Shown piece after piece: positions 1-9,711 of a stretch of DNA of 64,000 bases. The number at the start of each line of letters is the position of its first letter. The first letter of the stretch is position 1. A program made the translations under genes and the position numbers. Source of the stretch: Wolbachia endosymbiont (group B) of Germaria angustata (GTDB lineage Bacteria > Pseudomonadota > Alphaproteobacteria > Rickettsiales > Anaplasmataceae); NCBI RefSeq assembly GCF_964026725.1, contig NZ_OZ034691.1:1054001-1118000 (forward strand). Direction: 5' to 3'. The notes beneath the pieces are model-generated. The model ran no database searches, was not told the DNA's origin, and was given only the letters and a program-made list of their open reading frames with translations.

Positions 1-1414
1 TGATTTTTTGTTCAGCCAAGATGATTTGCTGTATATTTTGCAGAAACCATAAGTCATATCCTGTAATCGAATTTATTTCTTCTATGCTAATTCCGTGACG
101 CATTGCGTCAGCAGCAATCAGTAATCTGTTTGGCAGCAATTTTGCTAATTGAGATTTAACATCTGTGTCTTCAGAAAACACTTCATCAAGTCCCGTGAGC
201 CCTGTTTCAAGTGAGCAAAAAGCTTTCTGTAGTGACTCATTAAAAGTGCGGCCTATAGACATTACTTCTCCCACTGATTTCATGGAGGTTGATAGTTCAC
301 AATTCGTCCCCTTAAATTTCTCAAACTCAAATCGAGGAATTTTAGTGACAATATAATCAATCACTGGTTCGAATGCAGCAGGTATAACTGGAGCACAGTC
401 GTTACATATTTCATCGAGCGAATAGCCAATAGCAAGTTTAGTTACAACTTTTGCAATAGGATAGCCTGTTGCTTTTGAAGCAAGTGCAGAGGAGCGAGAA
501 ACCCTTGGATTCATTTCAATTACAACGAGGCTTCCATCTTCTTTAGGATTCACTGCAAACTGAACATTTGCACCACCGGCGCTAACATCAATTTCTCTCA
601 GCACTGCTATAGATGCATTTCTCATTTGTTGATATTCAGCATCACGCAGAGTCAAAGCAGGAGCAACTGTGATACTATCTCCGGTGTGCACTCCCATTGG
701 ATCAATATTTTCTATTGAACACACTATTATACAGTTATCCTTGCAGTCACGGATAACTTCCATTTCATATTCCTTCCAGCCCATAATTGATTCATCTATC
801 TGAACTTCATTTATTGGTGAAATTTTTAGAGCACTTTCTGCAATATTGAAAAACTCCTCTTTATTGTATGCTATGCCGCTACCTGTGCCACCAAGAGTGA
901 ATGATGAACGGATAATTGCTGGTAATCCAATGTAATCCAAAGCCTTTTTTATTTGTTCTTGATTTTTTATAATGATACTTTTGGGGTATTTTAGACCTAT
1001 TTTATCCATGGATTGGCGAAATAATTCTCTATCTTCCGCTTTTTTTATTGCTTCTCTATTTACTCCTATTAATTCTACGTTGTATTTGTCTAACACTCCA
1101 TCATCTGCAAGTTTTATTGCACAATTAAGTGCTGTTTGCCCTCCCATTGTTGGTAATATTGCGTCTGGCCTCTCCTTAATTATAATTTTCTCTATGATTT
1201 CAGGTAGCACCGGCTCAATATAAGTTGCATCAGAGAATTCAGGATCTGTCATTATAGTTGCGGGGTTGGAGTTAACTAAAATGACTTTATAACCTTCACT
1301 TTTTAATACTTTACAGCTTTGCGTTCCAGAATAATCAAACTCGCATGCCTGACCTATAACTATTGGGCCTGCTCCTATTACTAATATAGATTCTATATCT
1401 GTGCGTTTTGGCAT
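1..1414 (-). CDS. carB: Carbamoyl-phosphate synthase large subunit, N-terminal part
   Basis: The large subunit of carbamoyl-phosphate synthase makes carbamoyl phosphate from bicarbonate, ATP and glutamine-derived ammonia for pyrimidine (and arginine) synthesis in the cytoplasm. The reading frame opens with ATG at 1414 and stays open for about 471 residues to the left edge, so only the first ATP-grasp half and the start of the oligomerisation domain are visible. The N-terminus has [19 protein letters not shown], followed by [10 protein letters not shown] and, further on, [20 protein letters not shown]. All are signature stretches of CarB. The rest of the gene (about 600 residues expected) lies outside the window. 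No gene overlaps it and the next gene upstream ends at 1531. Confidence 0.96.
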   Translation of the reverse strand, partial: MPKRTDIESILVIGAGPIVIGQACEFDYSGTQSCKVLKSEGYKVILVNSNPATIMTDPEFSDATYIEPVLPEIIEKIIIKERPDAILPTMGGQTALNCAIKLADDGVLDKYNVELIGVNREAIKKAEDRELFRQSMDKIGLKYPKSIIIKNQEQIKKALDYIGLPAIIRSSFTLGGTGSGIAYNKEEFFNIAESALKISPINEVQIDESIMGWKEYEMEVIRDCKDNCIIVCSIENIDPMGVHTGDSITVAPALTLRDAEYQQMRNASIAVLREIDVSAGGANVQFAVNPKEDGSLVVIEMNPRVSRSSALASKATGYPIAKVVTKLAIGYSLDEICNDCAPVIPAAFEPVIDYIVTKIPRFEFEKFKGTNCELSTSMKSVGEVMSIGRTFNESLQKAFCSLETGLTGLDEVFSEDTDVKSQLAKLLPNRLLIAADAMRHGISIEEINSITGYDLWFLQNIQQIILAEQKI

Positions 1415-1530
1415 AATTACAATAATAGTCTCGACTCAAATAATGTTACCAATCTTTCCTGTATATGTGAATTTTTATTAAACCTAACTACCTTTAGGCT
1501 TAACGGTATCTTTGCAGATACTATGGTAAT

Positions 1531-2295
1531 TTACTCGGGAGATTTGCTAAGTGGTAAGATTTGTCCTGATATGCTACAATCTTCAGAAGCAAGTTCTACA
1601 AATTTGTCTGTCAGTTTATCAGGTGGCACCAATTCAGATATATCTTTTCCCGAAAATGCTTGCTTATACATTTCACTATCGATAGGCCCTTCCGAATACA
1701 CGGCATTTATGCATAAGTTCGTATGTTTTGTCTCAGATGCATATATCTTCACCATTGCTTCTAGTGCAGCCTTACTTGCAGCATATGGTACCCAATATGG
1801 ATAAGAGGAAGGAGAAAGTGTTATCTCTGAGGTCATGAATATCGCTCTTCCAGCATTAGACTTTTTTAGTATTGGACCCAAATTTTTTAGCAAGTACCAA
1901 CTGGCAGTAAAATTTGTATTCATTACGTTCTGTAGATCTTCAAGCTCACAATCATGAACAGAGCTCAACTTACCTAAAATTTCAGTGCATGCAATCAGTA
2001 TATCAAGTGTTCCAGATTCTGATAATTTTGGGCTTTCTATCATATTTGCCAGTTTTTCTACGTTTTCAAAGTCTAAAAGATCAAGCTGAATTAGTTTCAC
2101 AGAGCCTTCTTTCAGCTCTTCAATTTCGTTATACAATGGCTTGAGATTATCAAGAGATCTGGAAATCAGAATTACACATGCACCTTCTTTTACAAATCTT
2201 TTTGCAACAGAAGAGCCTATTCCACCTGAAGCTCCGTTAATTAAAGCTATTTTACCTTCTAAGTCACCCATTTCTTTCTCCTTAGCAAGATCCAT
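1531..2295 (-). CDS. SDR family oxidoreductase
   Basis: This is a short-chain dehydrogenase/reductase of 254 residues, normal for the family. Residues 21-27 (GASGGIG) are the NAD(P)-binding glycine motif. S156 with Y171-x3-K175 (YAASK) form the catalytic set. The usual NNAG stretch after strand 4 is replaced by IACTE, which is unusual. The substrate cannot be told. The ORF start at 2295 overlaps the end of the upstream yihY gene (ends 2282). An internal ATG at 2271 (residue 9, MGDLEGK) would fit the Rossmann fold equally well and remove the overlap. The two genes are probably co-transcribed. Confidence 0.88.
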   Translation of the reverse strand: MDLAKEKEMGDLEGKIALINGASGGIGSSVAKRFVKEGACVILISRSLDNLKPLYNEIEELKEGSVKLIQLDLLDFENVEKLANMIESPKLSESGTLDILIACTEILGKLSSVHDCELEDLQNVMNTNFTASWYLLKNLGPILKKSNAGRAIFMTSEITLSPSSYPYWVPYAASKAALEAMVKIYASETKHTNLCINAVYSEGPIDSEMYKQAFSGKDISELVPPDKLTDKFVELASEDCSISGQILPLSKSPE

Positions 2296-3097
2296 TGAAA
2301 TATTTTAGCTGAAAATTAAATTTTGCTCCATATATAAAAATCAAACTTAGCACATAAAAAAATAGTAACGATACTATCACACCACCTAAACTTCCATATA
2401 TCAAATTCAGTTGGTCAAAGGAAGCTTTTAAGTATTGCTTGAAAGCTGAAGCAGAGATCGTCCAAAGAATAACAGCTACACAAGATCCGGGAAATACGTC
2501 TGATAAATTTTGTTTTATGTTTGGCAATGTAAAATATAGCCAAGATACTATAGTAAAAAGCACAAACTCAATAAGTAAATATCTAGTATAACTTAGCCCT
2601 TGGTAAGAAAAATCAATTAACATTGGCACTAATGTAAAAAATACTATAGTCAGAGTTGTAACAAGCGTAATTGCTAAAAATTGTAATATACTGAGCACCC
2701 TTCTCCATATATAAGGCGATGAAACCGGGACTTTATAGGCCTTATTCAATATCGTTCTGAATCCTTCAATTGTCGATGAGGCAGTCCAAACAGCGCCTAC
2801 AATTGCCAAGGTTAATAAGCTTTGCGGAGGGCCTGATATTATCTCCCTAATACGTGGCATCAAAGATGATAAAATATCCTGTGGCATGTTATCAATAATA
2901 AATGCCCAGCCGACATTGTATTGATCTAAGAAATTTGCGAACGTTGATGCCATGGCCATTAAAACAATAAGAAAAGGAAATATTGATAACAGGATTAAAA
3001 ATGATAGATATCCTGCGTGCTCCACTCCATCATTATAAATTGTGTCAATTAAAGCACGATAAAGGCAATAAACGATACTATAAAATTTCTGTAGCAC
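2282..3097 (-). CDS. YihY/BrkB family inner-membrane protein
   Basis: This 271-residue integral membrane protein has about six hydrophobic helices. The N-terminal region reads GYLSFLILLSIFPFLIVLMA, which is typical of the YihY/BrkB family (once misnamed RNase BN). The GSLGGVIVSLLFFYVLSLIF stretch near the C-terminus is also characteristic. The family's function is not settled; transport or envelope roles have been proposed. The gene overlaps the start of the SDR gene by 14 bases, so the two are likely one transcript. Confidence 0.88.
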   Translation of the reverse strand: MLQKFYSIVYCLYRALIDTIYNDGVEHAGYLSFLILLSIFPFLIVLMAMASTFANFLDQYNVGWAFIIDNMPQDILSSLMPRIREIISGPPQSLLTLAIVGAVWTASSTIEGFRTILNKAYKVPVSSPYIWRRVLSILQFLAITLVTTLTIVFFTLVPMLIDFSYQGLSYTRYLLIEFVLFTIVSWLYFTLPNIKQNLSDVFPGSCVAVILWTISASAFKQYLKASFDQLNLIYGSLGGVIVSLLFFYVLSLIFIYGAKFNFQLKYFNGSC

Positions 3098-3225
3098 TTG
3101 TAATATAAATAAACTAAGAAAAGTATTCTAAATGAAATAAAGCATACTTTTAAGCAAAAAATCCTCACCGTTTACTTAAATTTAATCAAAATGATAGATA
3201 ATCCAGCGTTAAATACGGAGGCATA

Positions 3226-3579
3226 ATGAAAAATTTTCTTCTACTTGTAGCTTTAATTCTTTCCTTTGCATTTGATAATGCTTTTGCTGCTGCTGTTACT
3301 GATGATACAACAACCAATACAATATGCAAAATAGTAGGCTATACTCACGGTATAGGCGGGCCTATGATTACAATAGTGATAATAGGTGCAGCATTGCTTG
3401 CAATATTTGGCAGAATGCCATGGCCAGCGCTTTTTGCACTTGGTGCATTTACTGCTGTGTTTTTTGGTGCACCTGTAGTTGTTTCAAAAATAGTACCAGG
3501 TGGTGTGATTTGTAAAGATGGTGCAACTGCTTGCCCTGATGGTAAAACATGGAATGCAACAACAAATACATGCGCATAA
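3226..3579 (+). CDS. virB2: VirB2-type type IV secretion pilin
   Basis: This 117-residue protein looks like a TrbC/VirB2 pilin. Residues 1-21 form a signal peptide ending AFA. Two hydrophobic helices follow, around residues 46-64 (PMITIVIIGAALLAIFG) and 69-88, separated by the short RMPWP turn. A cysteine-containing C-terminal tail follows (CKDGATACPDG...). Such pilins line the channel or pilus of the P-type T4SS that Rickettsiales use to deliver effectors. A strong ribosome-binding site (ggagg) lies 6 bases before the ATG. No other virB gene is nearby, which fits the scattered virB loci of Wolbachia. A hairpin follows the gene. Family assignment rests on topology and motif, so a paralogue role is possible. 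Confidence 0.8.
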   Translation: MKNFLLLVALILSFAFDNAFAAAVTDDTTTNTICKIVGYTHGIGGPMITIVIIGAALLAIFGRMPWPALFALGAFTAVFFGAPVVVSKIVPGGVICKDGATACPDGKTWNATTNTCA

Positions 3580-3608
3580 TAAGCATTAAAGCTTCAAAAC
3601 ATTAGCAA

Positions 3609-3633
3609 ATGGTGCTTCTTAAAGAAGCACCAT
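3609..3633 (+). terminator. Hairpin downstream of virB2
   Basis: A perfect inverted repeat (atggtgctt / aagcaccat, with cttaaag between) begins 29 bases after the virB2 stop. It lacks a T-run, so termination is inferred from position and stem strength. Confidence 0.5.
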
Positions 3634-3703
3634 CATTGCACGAACTTGTGATTTAAGAGCAATTTTTGCCAGTTCATCCAAGTACTGGTTTACTTTATGA
3701 CGG

Positions 3704-3816
3704 TGTCATCCCAGTGCTTGACACTGGGATCCATCCTTTACTTACCAACAAAAACTTAGCATAACTTTCATGCTCAAAAAATTCCTGGATTCCAGCGTCA
3801 CGCGCTGGAATGACAT
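3704..3816. repeat. Wolbachia-type palindromic repeat pair
   Basis: Two palindromes, tcatcccagtgcttgacact with its mirror gggatcc, and ctggattccagcgtcacgcg with ctggaatgaca, are separated by about 50 bases. The same units recur at seven other places in this window, including inside rsmH and dnaX. This copy sits directly before one copy of a longer dispersed repeat. Confidence 0.85.
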
Positions 3817-3825
3817 CTGTGCTCT

Positions 3826-4141
3826 TTTTGCTATAAATATTAAGAAATTTACCAAACGAAGAAAAAAGGCAAAAGAATCCCCGTGTGACGAGTTTTGACC
3901 CTATAATAATGTAAATTGGCGCTGTAATAATGTGCTAACGCTTAAAATAAGTGCGTTTTGGCTGAATGTAGAAAAAATAAAAAAGACATGCAGCCGCTAT
4001 AATTTTTATGTAATTTGCCAATAAATATCTGAGTTTTTTACTGAATTTTTGTTGTTGAACCCGCGCGGATCGAAAACAAGGATAAATACTCTTAGTACCA
4101 TAGTAAAGGGAATGACGAAATTTGTAAAGTAGTTTTTACTC
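3826..4141 (+). repeat. ~310-bp dispersed repeat, copy 1
   Basis: This non-coding stretch shares long, nearly identical blocks (for example gagttttgaccctataata and gacatgcagccgctataatt) with 7886-8196 (inverted) and 31480-31790 (same orientation). No transposase is encoded. It may be a MITE-like element. The remaining gap up to purF holds nothing else I can recognise. Confidence 0.8.
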
Positions 4142-4239
4142 AAATGACGCCCAGGCAAAAACTATATGGTTATGCAAAAAATCTATTTTTAAAACTGTTA
4201 ATATAACATAGAAAAAACCTCACCTTCATTAATAATAGA

Positions 4240-5625
4240 TTACTTACCAATCGGATAATCACCAGTGAAACAAGCATCGCAATATTGCGGTGTAGCGTTG
4301 TTACGTTTTTCTTCTTTAACAGCCCTGTATAGTCCATCAATACTCAAGAAGGCTAGGCTATTTACTCCTATAATTTCCTTAATTTCCTCTACAGATTTAT
4401 TTGCAGCAATTAAATCTTTGCACTCTGGCGTATCTATTCCATAAAAACAAGAATGCTTAATTGGTGGACTTGAAATTTTGAGGTGAATCTCTTTTACTTC
4501 CGCATCCTTTAGCATAACTATTATATTTCTGAGCGTACTACCACGCACTATACTATCATCTATTAAAATTATGTTTTTGCCTTTCAAAGTGTGCTTATTA
4601 GCATTGAATTTTAATTTTATTCTAACTTTACGTACTTCAGCGGTGGGTTGTATAAAAGTTCTTCCTATGTAATGATTACGAATTATCCCCAGTTCCATAG
4701 GTAATCCTGAATGCTTTGCATATCCAATAGCTGCAGGTATTCCAGAATCAGGTATTGGTACAACCATATCTACATTGTTTTTTGGTGGGCTCTCTTCTGA
4801 AAGTATTCTTCCTATTTCTTTTCTTATGTCATATATGGACCTATTCTCCATTATGCTGTCTGGTCTCGAGAAGTAAACGTATTCAAAAATACAAAAACTT
4901 GATTTTTGCTGTGGGAAAGGAAACATTGAGGCTAGCTTACTATCCGAACTGATGGTAACTAATTCGCCTGGTTCTATTTCTCTAATAAACTCTGCATTTA
5001 TTATATCAAGAGCACAAGTTTCAGATGCAAGAACGTAAGAACCGTTTAACTTTCCTAAAACAAGAGGCCTGATTCCAGATGGATCACGTACTCCAATAAC
5101 TACTTCTTGATTGATTGCCACAAAAGAATAAGCACCTTGTATTTGCTTTAATGCATATATAAAACTCTCTAAAAAGCTATCTTTTTCACTGCTTGCTGTC
5201 AGATGCACTACTACTTCTGTATCAATATCTGACTGAAAAACGCACTCTTGTTTAATTAATTGTTCGCGTATCGGAGAAATATTAATTAAATTACCATTAT
5301 GTGCTATGGCAAAATCCCCAAATTTGCCACTTTTGCCAAACATGGGCTGCACTCCAAATTTACTACCACTTGTTGAGTATCGAACATGACCTATTGCACA
5401 ATCTCCAGGTAAGGATTTCTTTATTTCATCTATATCATCAAATACACTGCTCACTTGACCTTGAAAGTGATAAGAGTGCAGCTTATCGTTGTTACTGGTT
5501 ACTACGCCAAAAGACTCTTGACCTCTATGCTGCAAAGCGTGGAGAGCAAGTATAGAGTTAAAAGCAGCACTTTGGTTGTAACTTATGCCAAATACCCCAC
5601 ACTCCTCATGTACTTCATCAAGCAT
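4240..5625 (-). CDS. purF: Amidophosphoribosyltransferase
   Basis: PurF catalyses the first committed step of purine synthesis, moving the amide nitrogen of glutamine to PRPP. The 461-residue product begins MLDEVHEECGVFG. Cys9 is the expected glutaminase nucleophile, exposed after removal of a short propeptide as in the Bacillus-type enzyme. The PRPP loop is IILIDDSIVRGST. Four cysteines typical of the Fe-S-containing class are present: SSFCIFEY, KHSCFYG and the pair in YCDACF. The gene stands alone, with about 230 bases of unassigned DNA upstream before the next gene on the other strand. Confidence 0.96.
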   Translation of the reverse strand: MLDEVHEECGVFGISYNQSAAFNSILALHALQHRGQESFGVVTSNNDKLHSYHFQGQVSSVFDDIDEIKKSLPGDCAIGHVRYSTSGSKFGVQPMFGKSGKFGDFAIAHNGNLINISPIREQLIKQECVFQSDIDTEVVVHLTASSEKDSFLESFIYALKQIQGAYSFVAINQEVVIGVRDPSGIRPLVLGKLNGSYVLASETCALDIINAEFIREIEPGELVTISSDSKLASMFPFPQQKSSFCIFEYVYFSRPDSIMENRSIYDIRKEIGRILSEESPPKNNVDMVVPIPDSGIPAAIGYAKHSGLPMELGIIRNHYIGRTFIQPTAEVRKVRIKLKFNANKHTLKGKNIILIDDSIVRGSTLRNIIVMLKDAEVKEIHLKISSPPIKHSCFYGIDTPECKDLIAANKSVEEIKEIIGVNSLAFLSIDGLYRAVKEEKRNNATPQYCDACFTGDYPIGK

Positions 5626-5856
5626 GAAAAATATTAAATAAAGCCTGATTGTACTTTAGTAGAGGCAAATTACAAGAATTTTATTTGTTAATCCCTTTCA
5701 AAGTTGAAGCTTTCTACGGTAGTTTTGATGTATACCAGAAAGTAGGTTATATGCAATTAACCAATTTTGAGATTTTTGACAATTTTTTAGTACTGAAGAG
5801 AAAAAGATATTTTTATTGACTTATCTATGTATTAAAGTAATCACTAAAAAGTTTTA

Positions 5857-7107
5857 GTGGTTATGGTATATAATATGTCTAAGCAAGTAGGTAAACAAGG
5901 TGAAAGTAATCTTATTTTAGAGCCTGAACAGTTCTCTAACAGCTTCTTCAATAGTCAACAGAGTAGTTCATCAAATCCAAAATTACCGACTATAAGTCGT
6001 AAAGATAGGCATATGGATTTAACCAAGAAAAGGTACGCAAAAAACAAAGATGTTGCAGAATATCTAAGGAGTTATGATTTTGTTAAAAGAGCAGAGGAAT
6101 TGTCAATAATTTATCTTTTTGAGCGAGACCCATCTTCTACGAAATTGCAAATACCATTGACTACAGATGAACAAATTCTAGTTAAAAAATTTTGTGATGA
6201 GATGATAAAAGGTATAACAGAACACGATGAGCAAGAAAGCGTTTTAAAGTACATGGAATGCATAATAGAGGATTATTTAAATCAAGGAATAAGATTAAAC
6301 TCATATTACGGTAAGGATAATAAGACTGTAACAAATTTTATATTTGAAAAAATGGAAGAATTAATTAATCGCTTTCATGCAAATCCACACAATTCAACTA
6401 CAAAAAATATCATACAAAAGATCACTCGTAATTTAGTGTTAAAAGGTGGGGTAGAAAAAGGATTATCTTTTTATAGCGATATTGAAGGCGGATATTACGG
6501 CTCTAATTATTTAAATGATCTTAACGAACAATGTAAGAGTAAGAAAAAAATGCTAGAGGGTCTAGCATATGAAGGTATTGTGAAAGAAAATAACAAGCAA
6601 ATTGATAAATATGATCTTGAAGTAGAAGTAGATAATAAATATTTTTATATTAAGTATCCACAAGGTAGTATTGTTGAAACTGCAAGAACTTTAAATAATG
6701 AAAAAGCTAAGGATTTAGAAGTTGGCATATTTCAGATTGAGGAAAGTATAGTAAAAGTTGAAATTACAGAAGATGGAAAAAGAAATTACACAGATATCTT
6801 AAAAGGTGGTATTGAAATATTTTTTACTACTAAAATAGGAGAGATTAGTATTTATCTACGGAAAGATGGTAACAAAATGGTAGTAGAAATTGATGAGAAA
6901 AGCAAAATAAGGTTTAGCAAGTTAGAAAACAAATCAAGCTTTGGAGGGAATTGTCTTATACAGGGGAAAAGTGTTTTAGAAGTTATGGGCAAGAGTTTTG
7001 AAAATATTCCTGAGGAGTTAACTCAGACTATTAAAAACGTTCCATCTACTAGTCTTATGCAAACATGTTTACAACAACAAGAAAACTCTAGTAGGGAATT
7101 AAATTAA
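5857..7107 (+). CDS. Uncharacterised 416-residue protein
   Basis: I do not recognise a family. The reading frame starts at ATG 5857, but an ATG at 5875 (MSKQVGKQGE) is equally plausible. The first ~55 residues are polar and serine/asparagine-rich (SSSSNPKL), which suggests a disordered head. A helical middle (about residues 55-250) and a lysine- and glutamate-rich C-terminal half with alternating beta-like patterns (KMVVEIDEKSKIRFSKLE) follow. There is no signal peptide or membrane segment. A soluble, low-complexity-headed orphan in Wolbachia is compatible with a secreted effector, but nothing seen here proves it. A short remnant ORF without a recognisable family (about 7137-7241, opposite coq7's tail) follows. 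Confidence 0.7.
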   Translation: MVMVYNMSKQVGKQGESNLILEPEQFSNSFFNSQQSSSSNPKLPTISRKDRHMDLTKKRYAKNKDVAEYLRSYDFVKRAEELSIIYLFERDPSSTKLQIPLTTDEQILVKKFCDEMIKGITEHDEQESVLKYMECIIEDYLNQGIRLNSYYGKDNKTVTNFIFEKMEELINRFHANPHNSTTKNIIQKITRNLVLKGGVEKGLSFYSDIEGGYYGSNYLNDLNEQCKSKKKMLEGLAYEGIVKENNKQIDKYDLEVEVDNKYFYIKYPQGSIVETARTLNNEKAKDLEVGIFQIEESIVKVEITEDGKRNYTDILKGGIEIFFTTKIGEISIYLRKDGNKMVVEIDEKSKIRFSKLENKSSFGGNCLIQGKSVLEVMGKSFENIPEELTQTIKNVPSTSLMQTCLQQQENSSRELN

Positions 7108-7238
7108 TGTATTTTTAGGATAAGAATTAAGAAGTTAATTATAAACATCCATACGCATTCGATTGGAGTAGAGGATATGGGGCAGCAATTAGCACAAGAA
7201 CTAAAGGCAAATGTGGTTGGTTGTCAAATAGTGATTGA

Positions 7239-7766
7239 TTAAATCAATTTAGAGAAGTAAATAGCAGCTTTGCAGCTTGTTTTTATGAACAAAGATAAAA
7301 CGTTGTAGCCAAGTGCGCTTTCAGCATTGTGCTGAATTGCAATATCTCTGTGTTCTAACTCCTCATCACGAAACTTACTTATAGTTTCTCTTAATTCCCC
7401 ATCTTCTAAATGTAAGACCTGCTTCTTGTAATGCTCTCCGATCACCTCTTCAACTGCAGCAGTGCAAGCCATAGCAGCTTTTTTACCCATCATAGCAGTT
7501 ACAACACCAAGTGACACCCCTAAAACATTCCAAACTGGCAGCAAAGCAGTAGGACGAACTCTTTGCTCCTTGATTTTCTCATTAAAATAGTGGAAATGTT
7601 CTTTTTCCTGCTCCTCCATTTCAATTATTTTGTCAATTATAGAAGATTTTTTAAGAATAAATTTTTGACCAGAATAAATGCAAATGGCTCCATATTCGCC
7701 AGCATGATTTACTCTAATTGCTCGTTCTAAAAAATTTCCTTTCAATTTTTTTACATTGCTTTCCAA
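7239..7766 (-). CDS. coq7: Demethoxyubiquinone hydroxylase (COQ7 family)
   Basis: COQ7 hydroxylates demethoxyubiquinone late in ubiquinone synthesis at the membrane, using a di-iron centre. The 175-residue protein has the full ligand pattern: E24 (NHAGEYGA), E54-x2-H57 (EQEKEHFHYF), E107 region (AAVEEVIGEH) and E136-x2-H139 (DEELEHRD). The length is typical of the bacterial form. Its ribosome-binding site is ggagg, a few bases before ATG 7766. It is the only ubiquinone gene in this neighbourhood. Confidence 0.94.
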   Translation of the reverse strand: MESNVKKLKGNFLERAIRVNHAGEYGAICIYSGQKFILKKSSIIDKIIEMEEQEKEHFHYFNEKIKEQRVRPTALLPVWNVLGVSLGVVTAMMGKKAAMACTAAVEEVIGEHYKKQVLHLEDGELRETISKFRDEELEHRDIAIQHNAESALGYNVLSLFIKTSCKAAIYFSKLI

Positions 7767-7885
7767 TGTCTCCTCCCTTTATTTCTGCATTAGTACTACT
7801 ATAAACCAACATATTATAGAGTAAATAAAATTCCATGCATACATTGCACCAACATTGTGATTACAGGAACTCAAGTAGCAATAGC

Positions 7886-8196
7886 AAAAGTTACTTGACA
7901 GACTCTCCCACTTTCCCTTATCATATCAATAAGAGTATTTATCCTTGTTTTTAATCTCTGCAGATTTAACAACAAAATTCAGTAAAAAACTCAGGTATAT
8001 ATTGGCAGATTACATAAAATTATAGCGGCTGCATGTCTTTTTTATTTTTTCTACATTCATCCAAAACACGCTTTAAATAAGCGTTAGCACATTATTACAA
8101 TGCCAATTTACATTATTATAGGGTCAAAACTCACTACTGGGGGATTCTTTTGCCTTTTTTTTTGTTTGGTAAATTTCTTAATATCTATAACTAACA
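7886..8196 (-). repeat. ~310-bp dispersed repeat, copy 2 (inverted)
   Basis: This is the reverse complement of the repeats at 3826-4141 and 31480-31790, with scattered substitutions and the same ends (gtcaag... to ...aaatttcttaata). A degraded palindrome (gtcattctagtctggaatga) follows on the right. The gap between coq7 and udg holds nothing else I can see. Confidence 0.8.
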
Positions 8197-8277
8197 TGAA
8201 CTAGGCAGCGTGTCAATAGGGTGTCATTCTAGTCTGGAATGATAGGAGAAGGTACTGCGATGACAACAAGTAGTAAG

Positions 8278-9051
8278 CTAAACGTCCGTGTGGTTATTGG
8301 TATTATCAAGATATTCTCTAATCTTCTTTAAATCTTCCCAAGCTAAACGTTTTTGTGCTGGTTGACGAAGCAGATATGCTGGATGAAATATAGCAGCTGT
8401 AGTAATTGAATGAGATAAATATTGGTTAGTATACGTATGAAACCTGCCACGCAAGTTCGATATAGTTTTTGTGTTATCAAGAAGGCTATAACATGCAATT
8501 CCTCCGACAAAAATCAGAATTTGCGGTAAAACAAGAGCAATGTGCTTCTCAACAAATGGTCTGCACATATCAAGCTCTAGGTCAGTTGGTTTTCTATTAC
8601 CTGGTGGACGCCAAAACACCGCGTTGCTTATATACACCTTAGTGCGGTCCAGACTAATTGCAGCGAGCATCTTATCGAGCAGTATTCCGCTTGCACCACA
8701 AAATGGTATGCCTTTCAGGTCTTCATTTGCTCCTGGTGCTTCACCAATAAGCATGATTTTTGCATTCGGATTACCATCAGAAAAAACAGTATTAGTTGCA
8801 GTTTTTTTTATTTCACAACCCTCAAATGACTTAACTGCACTTCTTAGTTCGTCTACACTACTACATTCACTTGCAAGCTTCCTTGCTTCAATGATCCAGT
8901 CACTTGGGAACATGGCTTTTTTCTGCTCGATGACAGAAGACTGTACAGCTCTCTCATTTTCCATTTTTTTTTCCTCTTCACTTTCAGTTAGTGTGCAATC
9001 AACTCCCACTTCATGATAGAACTTCAACAATTCTAGATCTTCATTGCTCAT
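8278..9051 (-). CDS. Uracil-DNA glycosylase, family 4 type
   Basis: This enzyme removes uracil from DNA in base-excision repair. The conserved blocks are MLIGEAPGANEDLKGIPF (uracil/DNA-binding motif 1), a VFWRPPGNRKPT stretch and a late HPAYLLRQP motif, in the right order. The 257-residue length includes a roughly 75-residue head that is less conserved. Cysteines occur in SEC and FEGC before motif 1 and at MCRPF after it, consistent with an Fe-S family-4 enzyme, though I cannot assign all four ligands. The start overlaps the def stop by 11 bases, so def and udg are translationally coupled. Confidence 0.92.
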   Translation of the reverse strand: MSNEDLELLKFYHEVGVDCTLTESEEEKKMENERAVQSSVIEQKKAMFPSDWIIEARKLASECSSVDELRSAVKSFEGCEIKKTATNTVFSDGNPNAKIMLIGEAPGANEDLKGIPFCGASGILLDKMLAAISLDRTKVYISNAVFWRPPGNRKPTDLELDMCRPFVEKHIALVLPQILIFVGGIACYSLLDNTKTISNLRGRFHTYTNQYLSHSITTAAIFHPAYLLRQPAQKRLAWEDLKKIREYLDNTNNHTDV

Positions 9052-9580
9052 AGTGTCTCTTAACCTTTTGTGCTTTTTTCATAGCCAAATCATACTTCAA
9101 CTTAGATAAATGTCTAATGTATAATATACCATTTAAGTGATCCAATTCATGCTGAATACACCTTGCAAGCCAACCACTAGCTTTTAGCGTCTGTTCTTCG
9201 TTATTTAAGTTTTTATATTTTACAGTTAAATATTTTGGACGCTTGATTTCATGGCTTTGCTCCGGAATTGAAAGACATCCTTCGCTCATAATCACTTGTT
9301 CATCGGATAATTCCTTAACTTCAGGATTAATCATGCAAAACTTACCAACTGAATCATATCCTACTAACTCATCTCCAGCCTTTTCTGTCTGAACGTCCAT
9401 GACAAAAATTCTCTTCAGCACTCCAACTTGTACTGCAGCAAGACCAAGACCTTCTGCATCGTACATAGTTTCGAACATGTCGTTTACTAATTCTTTAATT
9501 TTATCGGTTATATCTGTTACTTCACTGGCGCGTGTAGTTAATCTTTCGTCAGGGGCAATTACAATTGGTAACTTAGACAT
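9041..9580 (-). CDS. def: Peptide deformylase
   Basis: Def removes the formyl group from nascent proteins. All three catalytic motifs are present in the 179-residue product: GLGLAAVQVG (44-53), EGCLSIPE with metal ligand C102, and HELDH with ligands H144 and H148 and catalytic E145. Length and spacing are normal. It precedes and overlaps the udg gene. Methionine aminopeptidase, which acts next on the same nascent chains, lies about 1.5 kb away at 11069 on the other strand. Confidence 0.97.
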   Translation of the reverse strand: MSKLPIVIAPDERLTTRASEVTDITDKIKELVNDMFETMYDAEGLGLAAVQVGVLKRIFVMDVQTEKAGDELVGYDSVGKFCMINPEVKELSDEQVIMSEGCLSIPEQSHEIKRPKYLTVKYKNLNNEEQTLKASGWLARCIQHELDHLNGILYIRHLSKLKYDLAMKKAQKVKRHYEQ

Positions 9581-9711
9581 AAAAATTGTAATTCTGTGTT
9601 TTATTTTTCTTTTTGTCTAGGTATATTAAAATGTTGCTACATTTATGATAGAAATATAAATTCATTCAGGGAAGCTACAATTTAAATGGAATCGCATCAT
9701 AAGGTCAACCA

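Noticed and set aside
1523..1804. Plus-strand ORF opposite the SDR gene
   Set aside because: Antisense shadow of a well-supported enzyme.
3704..3816. CRISPR-like repeats
   Set aside because: The repeats are palindromes scattered singly or in pairs with irregular spacing, not direct repeats with uniform spacers. No cas genes are present.
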